Assembly (NCBI RefSeq): GCF_000005505.3
Contig: NC_016133.3
Location: 34,186,737 to 34,250,736 of the forward strand
Source: Brachypodium distachyon
Taxonomy: Eukaryota > Streptophyta > Magnoliopsida > Poales > Poaceae
Direction: 5' to 3'
DNA length: 64,000 bases
Positions 1 to 10,500 of the stretch are shown one piece after another (the first letter of the stretch is position 1; every line of letters begins with the position of its first letter). The notes under the pieces were generated by a model, which was not told where the DNA came from, ran no database searches, and saw nothing but the letters and a program-made list of their open reading frames with translations. Made by a program: the position numbers and the translations under genes.

Positions 1-1644
1 AAAATGAATGTGAAAACATACTTAATGGTGGATCTATTGATATTGATTTGTATTGTAGGTGTTGATGTTTTGTTGTGTAAACTTGGTCAAACTTTAAAAA
101 AATTGACTTGAGACAAAACTTATAGGACTTATATTTTCGGGAGGGGGCACTTTCAGTTTCAGTTCAGCAAGTGCTCCGCAGATCCAACACAGTTTTGATA
201 GCGTCCTTAGCAGAAAATAAATAGATAGGAGGAGAAGAAAACAGAACAAACTGTGGATGAATTCATCGGCGACAGGGCCAGGCATGATCAAAACTACTGG
301 ATTTTTTACCACGAGGCATAGCTCATTTCAGAGTCAGAGTGCTAGAATACCTTGGGGTGTGAAACAACAATTCTGAAGCATCAATGTGCATCAGCAGGGA
401 CATGAACTCCAGAGCCTAGAATGGGGTAGATAACAGGATTATGACGCTTTTTCTTGCGCATCCTGTTCGGCAAATAAATTGGTCTTGGGCTGCTGATCTT
501 GCCGTCAAATCACTCCTGTGGTTCTTGGAGTCCAGATCTTAGCAGGCTTACTGGCTTCGTTAACAAGGTGATGATTACAACAGATGACACATTTGCTCCA
601 TACAAGTACAAGAAGATGACATAGAATCATTTATTCATACTTCCAACAGTCTTCTAGTAAGGAAGCAGCGATAAGGAACTGAACATTTCAGTGGTGAACA
701 AGCAAAAACAAGGTGAATCACACATGGAGAACAGGCAATTTAAACACAAGGAAATGTGAAGCAGTCCTGAATTAATCTTTGATATTGATGTTCTCATAGA
801 AAACTTAGAAAAAATAGAACAATTCAAGTATAAAAATATGAGGCTCTTTGAAACAAGACATACCTTTGTTACTTCAAGATTTCTTTTGAAGAAAACTAAT
901 ATATGAACTGCATATGTCCCAACTTTTAGAAAAATGGTAAGATAAATGATGAACTCAAACCATACTATAGAGCCATGTGAAAGCTTGACTACAAAAAGAA
1001 AGTAACTAGATCCTGTTTCTTCTTGGACAGAAAGAGTGATGTTGTTTTGTTTTCTAAAAAATGAGAGAGAACATGATTAGAGGCTTACACGCACCGAAAT
1101 ATTACGCATTTATAGAATCATCCCGTGTTCATTTGATGTGATATCTATATAACTTATAAAGTTGATCCTCACTAACTGCAATTAATGTTTGCAAGATTGA
1201 CATGCAAGGTGTCCATATCATCATCCATATCATGCACATCATGGGCATTCAAAGGCTCCACATCACCATCCACATCATGTGTTAATTGTTGTACACTAGG
1301 AATCCATTTTGGTGGTACATTCGAATTTAATATTTTGATACCTAAGTTTTTCATCTTCACGTTGCATATAAATATTTCACCAAACACACATATTTTCATG
1401 ATATGTATGTCAATTTTTCTAAAATCTGCAAATATTTAGGTTGACGAAACTTCACTTTTCAGTTCCTTCGAAATTGTTAATGTTCATGCACATCAAAATT
1501 ACACCTATTGTTTTGTTGCATATGTGTTATGAATGATAAAATCGTTTTGTCCTACAATATTCATATTTATTTTACATTAAATCATATTATTATCATTTGT
1601 TTCTAAAATCATATTCAAACGTGCATATATATATAAAAATTTCC
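1..1644. other. Intergenic, no gene recognised
   Basis: AT-rich DNA with no open reading frame I can assign. Short frames here give low-complexity peptides without family motifs. It lies downstream of the minus-strand esterase gene, so part may be its 3' flank or the 3' UTR of a gene outside the window. A CATCAT/CACATC-rich patch lies at about 1190-1290. Confidence 0.5.
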
Positions 1645-1670
1645 ACGGCAACGTGCAGGGAATCACCTAG
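1645..1670 (+). mobile_element. Possible Helitron 3' terminus
   Basis: A short hairpin (CCACG, loop, CGTG) is followed about ten bases later by CTAG and then a T at 1671. Helitrons typically end in CTRR just after a GC-rich hairpin and insert between A and T. The matching 5' TC end was not located, so the extent of any element is unknown. The match is short and could be chance. Confidence 0.35.
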
Positions 1671-2284
1671 TTCTTTATAACATAGTCACTACATTCTATG
1701 AATGTACTCAACTTTGTGTGATGCATTCAATATACAGTAGAATTGTAGGAGTCTAGCTTAAGAATCATGCCAATGTTAGAACTACCTCTACTTTTGGTAA
1801 TAAGTATATCAAATGACATTCACACATGCATCTCAAGTTTATCAAATTGGACCAAATCTTTGATTCTGATGCCTTTTCTTGTTCTGTTTCTTTATATTTT
1901 TAGTGCTGGAATCATCAACAGATGTAACACACATTACTTACAGAATCATGATCAAGAACGAAAAAGGAAGTTCAATATTTCTTAGTATTCCTCAAGCTGT
2001 TCTCTCCTACATGTCAGAGTCACCATTTTAGTTATTGCCCGACAAAGAAGTATACAATACATCATCTCAGTCTGCCATTCGGCCAAAAACAGTGTGGTTC
2101 TAAGATTTCCCTATATTACACTCTAAGGTTGAGTGATCAAATGGCAACTTCTGGCACGCAACCAAAATGCTGAAGGAATCAAAAGAACCTCCTATTCCAC
2201 AACACATCCTAATTACCTGTGTATGGTACTGAACCAAAATAAGAGAGGGTGGAGCACACCTGCTTCAAGAACCCCTACCAGTAG
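1671..2284. other. Intergenic / probable 3' UTR of the esterase gene
   Basis: No coding sequence recognised. The last few hundred bases probably contain the 3' UTR of the minus-strand gene that stops at 2285. No clear polyadenylation signal was chosen. Confidence 0.4.
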
Positions 2285-3352
2285 TCAAATCCTTTGTTGC
2301 GACTCAATCACTAACGCATTCAGCATGATATGCATGACAGCGTCGTACACCACGCCGCCGTAATGCATCCCGTCAGCTGTGCATTGCTGCTCACATCCCC
2401 GGGTGAGCTTTCCCACATCGAGCAGTCGGAACGGGCCACCGTCTCGGCGCAAGATACACCTCTCGTCAACCTCACGGTTGTAGGCTTGCAGCATGGTGTC
2501 GTTCATGTGCGATCTCTTGGCATCAGTGTTGAGCATATGGTTGACAAGACGTGGCAGGCCGAGCCAGAACATGTGGGGCGGCGGCACAGGGAGTGGTGTG
2601 CGGAGGGAGTTGGCCGCATCGGCGACTGACGCCAATGCATCGCCATAGTGTTGGGCGTCCGTGAAATGGAGCATGTGCCAGAGGCCGGATCCGAGCACGA
2701 GCACGTCGGGGGTGCGTGGCGCGAGGCGGAGATCCTCGTGGAGGAGCCGCGTGAGGTTGCTCTCGAATGGCGCCCAGATGAAATCCACGGAGATGCCCCT
2801 CGCCGGCACGGCGGCGTGGTAGTCGCTGTGGCGGCGGAACAGCTCCGGTTCCGCGGCCGCCGCCGCGGCCGGCTCGAGGAGGAGGCGCAGCAGCGCGAGC
2901 ACGAGCAGCCGCGCCTGCGAGTCCCCGGCCACCATGACCCAGGAGCCGTTGAGCAGGAGCGAGGCGTCGTCCCGCGACAGGCGCGCGAAGCCGCAGGTGG
3001 CCGCGAGCGAGGGCGGCCACGACCAGGCCCGGCCACCGTCGGCGTCGGCCCACGACACGCGGTGCAGGAACGGGATGCAGGAGTCGGAAGAGGAGGAGGG
3101 GGCGGCGGGGTGGAGCGGGTGGAAGAAGGAGGAGACGAGGAGGTGGGGCAGTGAGGGGAGGTACGGGGAGAGGTGGACCCCGACGGCAAGGGAGACGAAG
3201 AGCGCGCCGGAGAAGAAGAGCACCTTGTTGCGGCTGAGGTGCCAGCCGGCGAGTCCCATGGGGACGAACAGCACCACGCACGCCGCGAGCACGCCTACCT
3301 GCGCCCCGGCCGAAACCATGGACCGACCGGATCGGCGCCTCCGACGAGCCAA
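2285..3352 (-). CDS. Membrane-anchored PC-esterase / SGNH-like protein
   Basis: Single-exon gene of 355 aa. An Arg-rich N-terminus precedes two hydrophobic segments at about residues 14-35 and 44-76, predicting a type II or double-pass anchor in the secretory pathway with the rest lumenal. The GDS box with nucleophile Ser145 (VAGDSQAR) and the C-terminal D-x-x-H (Asp327, His330 in DGMHYGG) are the catalytic signature of the PC-esterase/PMR5-Cas1p-like SGNH fold. The middle segment DVLVLGSGLWHML fits the family's conserved Gly/Asn block. Such proteins esterify or de-esterify glycans, often cell-wall polysaccharides; the substrate of this one is unknown. The start is the first Met of a long GC-rich frame and lies just before the basic stretch. 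The gene has very high GC in its 5' half, common in grass genes. Family assignment is firm, function is inferred. Confidence 0.85.
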   Translation of the reverse strand: MARRRRRSGRSMVSAGAQVGVLAACVVLFVPMGLAGWHLSRNKVLFFSGALFVSLAVGVHLSPYLPSLPHLLVSSFFHPLHPAAPSSSSDSCIPFLHRVSWADADGGRAWSWPPSLAATCGFARLSRDDASLLLNGSWVMVAGDSQARLLVLALLRLLLEPAAAAAAEPELFRRHSDYHAAVPARGISVDFIWAPFESNLTRLLHEDLRLAPRTPDVLVLGSGLWHMLHFTDAQHYGDALASVADAANSLRTPLPVPPPHMFWLGLPRLVNHMLNTDAKRSHMNDTMLQAYNREVDERCILRRDGGPFRLLDVGKLTRGCEQQCTADGMHYGGVVYDAVMHIMLNALVIESQQRI

Positions 3353-3660
3353 GCCTTTCTCCGAGCAGCGACGCCGAGGTCCACCAGATCTGGGCCGGAG
3401 GTTAAGGCGGGCGGGCGAGGGATCGGCGCGAGGAGAAGTAGGTGATGATGGGGTCGTCGCGTGGTGTGGGTTGGTGGAGTGGTGGGGGGGGCGGGGGAGG
3501 GGCCTGGCTGAGGTGAGGTGAGGCCTGAGCGGAGGTGAAGGGAGGTCGGCGGGATGGGAACAGCGGAACAGCAGGCGGGTGGGGGAGGGGACGCGCAGCG
3601 CGGTTACGTGCCGTGCGCCGGCGTGGATCCAGAACGGTGGCCGGCTCAGTTCGGCCCAGT
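3353..3660 (-). promoter_or_regulatory. Upstream region of the esterase gene
   Basis: GC- and G-rich DNA directly upstream of the minus-strand start, probably 5' UTR plus core promoter. No obvious TATA box was found at a convincing distance. GC content falls sharply after about 3660, where AT-rich MITE territory begins. Confidence 0.4.
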
Positions 3661-3761
3661 TTTTCTTAACTTTCTGTTAAATAATTTACAGTTGGCATAC
3701 AGTTAAATATACAATTATCATAGATAAGGCAAACTTAATGACCAAACCTTAACCAAGAGTA

Positions 3762-4081
3762 ACTTCATCAGTTCCTTAAAAAATGTCATATTAGTTTTCA
3801 TTAAGACAACTCTTTGACCACAAATTACTATGTTAATTCGTTATCAAAAATACTTCACGATACTTGGTGTTTCATGTCATATAAATCACACTTCAACATA
3901 CTCTCTCCGTTTCATAATTCTTGTCGAAATCTTACATGTATTTAGACGTTTTTTAGGAATAGGTACATCCATTTTTGGACAAATTTGAGACAAGAATTAT
4001 AAAACGAAGGAACTAGTAATTTGTGGTCAAAGCCTTGTCTTAATGAAAGTTAATATGACATCTTTTAAGGAACGGAGAGAG
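3762..4081. mobile_element. Stowaway-like MITE interrupted by a second MITE
   Basis: Left arm (about 3771-3832) and right arm (about 4018-4078) are inverted copies of one another over roughly 60 bp. Both include the tracts TTCCTTAAAA, ATGTCATATTA and TTTGACCACAAATTACTA. The right tip ends GGAGAGAG before TA; the left tip is degenerate but also follows TA. A second Stowaway element (3901-4013) sits between the arms, so this is a nested insertion. Confidence 0.65.
3901..4013. mobile_element. Stowaway MITE, 113 bp, nested
   Basis: Begins CTCTCTCCGTTTCATAATTC after TA and ends with a degenerate inverted copy before TA. The interior has the ACATGTATTTAGACG / ATACATCCAT core shared by the copies near 4133, 5150, 22654, 31348 and 61083. 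It is a non-autonomous Tc1/Mariner derivative. Confidence 0.7.
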
Positions 4082-4132
4082 TACTATATTAATATGACAT
4101 AAAATGATACCATGCATTTATATTCAAAACTA

Positions 4133-4244
4133 CTCCCTTCGTTCCATAACTCTTGTCTCAATTTGTCTAAAAATGGATGTATGTATTTCTAAAAAGCGTC
4201 TAGATACAAGTAATATTTCGACAAGAATCATGAAACGGAGGGAG
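4133..4244. mobile_element. Stowaway MITE, 112 bp
   Basis: Intact copy: CTCCCTTCGTTCCATAACTC at the left, an inverted match ending AACGGAGGGAG at the right, flanked by TA on both sides (4131-4132, 4245-4246). Same family as the neighbouring nested copy but in the opposite orientation by its internal core. Confidence 0.8.
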
Positions 4245-4355
4245 TACTTGCTTATTATTATAATTCAGAGCAAGTCATGTATATTAATGGAGTAACTCTT
4301 TGCCACATAAAATGAATTATGACTTATATTTTACCACAAAGTATTAGTGATTTCG

Positions 4356-4403
4356 ATCTTCCTGTTTTTCCTTTTTTTTTGACAAAATCTTCCTGTTTTT
4401 CCT
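4356..4403 (-). mobile_element. Tail-only retro-insertion: 14 bp insert in 17 bp duplication
   Basis: A 17 bp sequence (ATCTTCCTGTTTTTCCT) occurs at 4356-4372 and again perfectly at 4387-4403. Between them are 14 bases: T8 followed by GACAAA, which on the minus strand reads as a C followed by an A8 tail. This looks like a target-site duplication around a LINE/SINE product truncated to its tail. Confidence 0.55.
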
Positions 4404-4586
4404 ACTTGCTTAATCTCTACTCACTGTTTTTCTCTTCCAAAAAAGTGTTAGCTCTTCATCAAGCATTCCCTCCAAAGTTCCCATTTTGCCGAAACCTTTA
4501 TTTTTGTCAATGACGCCATTTCTATGTTGTCAGGCTTCGGCATGCCAGTGTTAGATAGAAAGAAGAAGGCAAAAGAAAAGAAATAC

Positions 4587-4622
4587 TCCATCCGTCCCAT
4601 ACTTAATATGGGACGGATGAGT
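4587..4622. mobile_element. Minimal Stowaway: 36 bp, TIRs only
   Basis: CTCCATCCGTCCCATA and its inverted copy nearly abut, leaving almost no interior, with TA on each side (4585-4586, 4623-4624). It is either an extreme internal deletion or a remnant. A half-element with a similar tip (CCCTCCGTTTCATAGTATAAAACG) starts near 4747 without a recognised partner. Confidence 0.6.
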
Positions 4623-5149
4623 ATTGACCAGGAAAAAAGATATATTTAATGTGATGTCCATAGTTTATTGCAAGGAACCAAGGAAATGTATCTTGAAAAG
4701 TAAGATATATATTTCTCACAAAATTTAAATAGGTCTGACATGACCACCCTCCGTTTCATAGTATAAAACGCCCTCGCATTCAATGGTTTAAATTTGATCA
4801 TTAGTTAGACGAATAAAACATGAATTACGTGTTAAAAATGTTATATCACTGAAAACCTTTTTCGAATACGGATATTATGAACTAATTTTTATTGCACGTA
4901 CTATGTATCATTGGTACAGATCAAGGCTATATTTCCCCTAAAGTCTTAAGTTGTGTGCATGTTTTATACTCCGTTCTGCAGCTGATGTAGTATTTGGCTA
5001 CCAAATTTCCTATGCAGAGACATACGGCACCGTGGACAAGTGAGAATAATGAGAACTGCTATACACACGACAGTTTTTGTACGATTTCAATACTATGCTC
5101 CAGTTGCAGCCGTTAGTTTGTTTTGCAATGGAGGTGTGACCAGCGGATT

Positions 5150-5261
5150 TCCAATTAAATATCGAAATATTACATGTATCTACACACTTTTACTTTTTAG
5201 ATATATGTACATTCATATTTGCGCAAATCGTGAGTCACTTGATATATGGGACGGAGCGAGT
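5150..5261. mobile_element. Degenerate Stowaway MITE
   Basis: Contains the family core ATCGAAATATTACATGTATC and ends GGGACGGAGCGAG before TA. The left tip is too diverged to place exactly. Confidence 0.5.
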
Positions 5262-5540
5262 AATCAATACTAGTTATCGTGGTACACACAGTAGTTCCGA
5301 AGAAAAATCTAACTTGACCAATAGTAGCTCGTGTTGTAGTAGCTCATGTTTTGGAAAAGAGTGAGTGACTGAACGCACATGTTTGTTAACTGAACACATA
5401 TTCGACTGCGGCTCCATCCTTTGGACCAATCAATATCATTTATGAACTATTGCGCAGGATCAAGATCAGAGCACACTCCATAGTTTATCGCACAGTCCAT
5501 CAAGATTACGAAACTTCAGAAAAGCACAGAAAAACTGCAT

Positions 5541-5798
5541 AGCGAAATGACCAATTTTTTTTTGAAAAAAAGGAAGGAATACCCCGGCCTTATTTGATCC
5601 ACTGCAAATATATTATATTATATGAAAAGAAAATATTTACAAGGCCAGTAATGAAAAATTATCGAGTCAGAAGTGAAATGTCATCTAAATCTATCAATCC
5701 AATCTTTAAAATAAGAGTAAGTCTTTTTTTTGGTCTTATGGAAAACAAGATTAAACTCTTCCTCTGAAGATACCCGGCCTCTACAAGCGAAATGACCA
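5541..5798 (-). mobile_element. 5'-truncated LINE (or SINE) with 13 bp target duplication
   Basis: A perfect 13 bp direct repeat (AGCGAAATGACCA) at 5541-5553 and 5786-5798 brackets 232 bp. The bracketed DNA starts with a run of T on the plus strand, so the element lies on the minus strand with an A-rich 3' tail. It contains two GGCCGGG-type blocks of the kind found at the 3' ends of grass non-LTR elements. No coding sequence remains. Confidence 0.7.
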
Positions 5799-5894
5799 TT
5801 GCATACGTACCATCCATTTCCATTACAAACAACAGGCGAAATGCAGCTACACACAGAGCATGAAAGCACGGAACGACAACTTGCCGAATTAACC

Positions 5895-6706
5895 TGCCGT
5901 GGTGGTGTCACGGCAGATACCATATGATGGCTTATGTTAGGGCCGATGCACGAAGGAGGATCCGGAGGAGGGAGGACGTGATGAGAACCACGCACAAACA
6001 CAAGAACATACACACGATTTACCCAGGCTCAGAGCCCTTTTGTTGAGGTAAAACTCCTACTCCTGCTTGATTGTATTTGCCGAGATATCAAGATCTACAA
6101 TGGTGTTCCTTGAGCAGTTTTCTTGAGGAAGAAGAAGAAGAAGGGGAAAACCCTAGATGACTAAGTGAAGCCCCCTCTCCTGGGAGGGGGTAGTGCTCCT
6201 ATTTATGGACCGTCCATGTCACACTGACATGTGGACCAAAGGCGAACGTTATCTTCTACGGGCCCCGGCGAGCACGTCCTTCGGTTCCCTCTGGAGCGCA
6301 CGGCAGGGGACAAAGCAGCTTTACTTTTCCTGGCACCCGGCAACACGTACAGTGACCACGCGCCGGCTTCCGTCACCGATTCTCTTTCGGTGCTTCTTTG
6401 CGCAGTCGCTTGACACCGAGACGTAAGCAACGACTGCTTTCCTGTGATAAAGAGGACGCTGCTTTACTTTGCGACATGTGATAAGGATAAGACCGTTGGC
6501 ACATCTCGGCGTCGGCCGAGATTGGAGTACTTGTGCTTATCCTGCAATCACATAAGACAAGATAGAGGTGCCGGCATATACGTGGTATGCCGGCCTGGTA
6601 TTAGTTTGGCTTAAGGATGTCGGCGCACATGCTTGTGCCGGCTTTGCCTTCGTCATCTTGGCTAATGTGTGTCGTCTTGATCCTATCCGGGGTCATCCCC
6701 CCGACA
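5895..6706 (-). repeat. LTR (3' LTR in element orientation)
   Basis: Runs from TGCCGTGGTGG to CCCCCCGACA. On the minus strand it starts TGTCGGGGGGATGACC, a common start for grass gypsy LTRs. It matches the LTR at 17483-18293 almost along its whole length. Confidence 0.93.
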
Positions 6707-6720
6707 CTAGTCCCCGAAGC
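6707..6720 (-). other. Probable polypurine tract
   Basis: On the minus strand the bases just before this LTR read GCTTCGGGGACTAG, a short purine-rich run in the position where plus-strand priming should occur. It is a weak tract, typical of some Tat elements. Confidence 0.45.
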
Positions 6721-7263
6721 TGTTGTGGTCCGGCAGGAAATTATGTCGGGCCACGACAGTTTCCCACAACTCAAGCCACCAACACTCAATAGGGTTTAGC
6801 GCAGGAAATTGCCGAGACAACCCCTAGTTTTCTTAGCTGAGATCAGGCCACTCCGAAATATCTTATCGGTGTACTTACTCAACCCTGAGCCGAGATTCCT
6901 TTCTTCCTTGTTGCCGGCAGTAAAAAACTTGTTTCTGCCGACATTAGCGCCACCTGTCTTTTGTACTCTGTGCTCTGCTTAAACAACGGGAAGATAAGAC
7001 CTGGAATACTGCCGGCACGCCTTTTGAGGCGGGCATATCGTCCCATCAGACAATAAATCCGGCAGGCCATTAAGAGGGGAATATCGGTTCCCACGTGGAT
7101 CCTTATCCTTCCCGATTCGACGGGATTTACTACGCCACGACGCGCAGTAACCGAGCGCACGCGCCGTTAATGGGGTTGATTGCCCCATGATCGTGCATGG
7201 TCTTTCCGTTGGCCACGGAGATCGTGGGCGCGGAAGATCCGCGCCCCATTAGTGCGCTACGGG

Positions 7264-7271
7264 TATAAATA
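7264..7271 (+). promoter_or_regulatory. TATA box of the antisense gene
   Basis: TATAAATA in GC-rich surroundings, about 275 bp upstream of the ATG at 7540 and more than 550 bp inside the LTR border. It faces opposite to the element's own LTR promoter, so it probably drives the antisense gene. Transcription would start near 7295. Confidence 0.6.
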
Positions 7272-7539
7272 AGGGGAGGGGGCGAGCAAGGGTGAAAACT
7301 CTTCGCATTCCCCCAACGCCCTCGCTCTTCTCTGCTTTCCTTTGCTCTTCGCGTGCTCCACCATTGCCGTGAGGTCCGACCTTCCCTGCTTCCGCACCTC
7401 CTAGCTCCCAGCCACCGAGCTCGCCGCCACATCCTCGTGCGCGCTTGCCTAGCTCTCCGCCACTGCTTTCTTGCCCGCTCGCGCCTTGTGCCACCGTCTC
7501 CTCACCAGAAACTCTAAACCTAGATCTGCTCGCTGATCA

Positions 7540-10500
7540 ATGGCTTCTTCGTCTCGCGATGCTGCCGCCGTCGACCCCGCTGCTCAGCACACCGAGGAGG
7601 AGACGGGTTCGGAGCGAGCCGACTGGGAAGGGTCTGACGTTTTGCCGGCAGACATCGAGTGGCTCTGCCGCACCCGGCGGATCCCTGGCGACGAGGTCGT
7701 GCCGACGCCCGAACTCGGTGAGCATGTCGTCTTTCTTGCTCAGTTTGAACGAGGATTCGCACTGCCGGCTAGTGATTTCACTAGGAAGTTCCTAGATTTC
7801 TTTGGCCTTCTGCCGCACCACCTTCCGGCAAATGCCATCCTTACTCTTTTGGCATTTGTCACCTGCTGCGAAGCTTATCTCGGCCTCTGGCCTTCCATTG
7901 ACTTGTGGGCCAAATACTTCATGTTCCGGCCCAAGTCCTTCCCGACAGAGACAATCCCGACGCCGCTAAGCCCATGACTCAGTACGACGCCCCTACCGTC
8001 ATACCCCGCCGAGGTTCAGCCTCCCTCGGATCCAGAGTCTTGAGTCCTGCAAGAAATGGCTCAAGACTTTCTTCTACGTCAAGAAATCCTCCGACACCGA
8101 CAAGATCAACTTGCCAGGATTTGTAGTCGGCCCTCCGAAGGAGAAGAAGAACTGGAAGTACGATCCAAAGGATAGTCTTCCCAAGATCAATGAAGTTCAT
8201 GCCGGCATCCTCGACCTCAAGGCGAACGGGATGACGGCCGACGATTTGCTGGCGACCTTTGTGTACCGGCGGTTGTGCCCGCTCCAACGCCAGACACATA
8301 AGATGTGCTTCTATAGCGGCCAGTTCGACCCTAACCGGGTGTCAATTGTCCGGCTAGACAAGCTCGAAGTTTGGCGCCAAGTTAAGGCGATCGCGAAGAC
8401 GAGCTTGGCCGAGCACTCGGTCTGGGGTATGCCGGCATTCAACCGGAAGCACCGTCCGCCCCCGGTAAGTTTTTGTTTGTACATGTCTTCTGTTCTCATC
8501 CGATATGATGTTATGCCAGCTTTCATCTGACAGTGACTTATCTTGGCTCAACTTGATTTCTTTGTGCAGAGGTTTACCCTTCAGCGCAATGAAGACGAGA
8601 ATTCCCCGAACAAGCGCTTCGGGAGCGAGCGCCTGACCATCGACCATGAAGATCCGGATTCGGAGGATCACATGCCGATCGCTCATGCCGGCCCCCGTCG
8701 CACCGAAGGTAATGACTTCTGACATCCTCTCATAGTTATTAGAACACTTATCATAAAAATACTCACGCTTGCCTTAATCCGGGATCAGCTGATTCGAACG
8801 ATCCCGCCGATGCTGTGGCGTCGGGTCCGGCGGCTACTGCTGCGCCGGCCCGTGAAAAGCGCATCGCCGAGAAGGATCTTCCGAGGACAGTGAAGCGGAA
8901 GAAAACCGCTGGCCGACAACCAAAGCCGAAGCCCATGGTCGTTGGGTAAGGCTTATAGCATCTCAATCCTTGATGTCGGTTTCCTTCTTAACCATCATGA
9001 AAATAACCAACTCTCATTCCTGCAGGGAGGCTCTGACGGCCACTTAGTCTCAGACGTGCATTGTGTCTGAGATCCCGGCAGCCCCATCTCCGTGTGCCGA
9101 GCCTGCAACTCAGGCCAAGGGAGAGACCGAGACCGCCGCCGATCCAACATCCCCCATCCGGGATGTCGGCCCGAGCATCGACGCTTCGAGCGTCGCCCAA
9201 GCCGGGACATCTGCAGCCGGGACTTTGGCAGCCCTCTTTCATCAGCGGCGGCTGAGACGCAAACACAGTCGCAAGCCACGGAGACTCCTCAATAGCCGTC
9301 GACACAGGCCCAAACACCCCAAGGACCGCAGACGACGTCCACACCGCCGTCGCCGTTGCCGCAACCGCAAGCTACCCAACTAGCGGCTGCGCAAGCTAGG
9401 AGGAGAAGGAGCTCCGCCATCCCGACGGGTCAAGCTCCTCCGAGTTCCTCCAGCTCGTAGTCCGTCCAGGGTAACCAGGGAGTTTCCCTTAGGACGTCAA
9501 GCGGGCATAGCTGGGGGTCGCTGGGCCAGTTCGTGATGGACTGGAACAGCGCCGATAGCTATGAGGTGAACTCCGGCACCATGCAGACGGCACGGCAGAG
9601 CCCTCTGGTGGGGCCGACACCGGAGTCCGTGTCGGCCCGGATGTTCCAGGCTAGGGTCGCCTTGTTTGAGTCCAGCCGCGCTGTTGAGGTACAAAGAATT
9701 CCTTTGAAGTTTTTTACTCTAATTCTAGTATCCATATTGCTAGTCCCCGAGGTTTAGGGCGAGTAAGAATTAGTCGGCCTGAAGTTTATCTTAGAAAACT
9801 TCAAACATTTATTCACCGAGATTCAGGCTGGGTTTAGAATAGTCGGCCTGAAGCTTGAAAGCTTCAAACACTTATTCCCCGAGATTCAGGCCGGGTTTAG
9901 AATAGTCGGCCTGAAGTTTAAAAGCTTCAAACATTTATTCTCCGAGATTCAGGCCGGGTTTAGAATAGTCGGCCTGAAGCTTACATCTGCTGACCTCCCA
10001 TTGTAATAGAATTAACTGTGGATTACCGTTTTTGCAGTCTTGCATGAATATGCGCCCCGCCACCTTGAAGGTCCTGCTGGTGAAGCATAAGAAGCTGGCG
10101 GCGGAGCACAAGGCTTTGGTAGCCGAGCACCAGAATAAGGGTAAATACATTTCCGCCAGCATAGAAACTATGTCCGAGTATCAATGTACTGTGCAAACTG
10201 ATGCGTGCTCTCATCCACAGCCGGGGACGACGCTCAAGTGGCGGAACTCTTGAAGCGCATCACGGAAGTTCAAGGTATAATCTTATCCTTATCTCGGGTT
10301 TCATCCATTTTAAACTTGGGCTTTCGTAACTCATGTCTTCCAAACAGATGAGAAGACCCGGCTAGAGGAACAGCACCGGGATGAGGTGTCTCGGCTGAGG
10401 GCGCAGCTCGAGGCTCAGGCGGAGGCGCACAAGGCCGAGGTAGTTCAACTTACCTCGGCTCTGTCTACCCAAGCCGACGAGAAGATCCGCCTGTAAGGCG

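Noticed and set aside
2503..3521. Several long frames overlapping the esterase gene on both strands
   Set aside because: Arg/Pro-rich shadows of GC-rich coding DNA; only the 355-aa frame has catalytic motifs.
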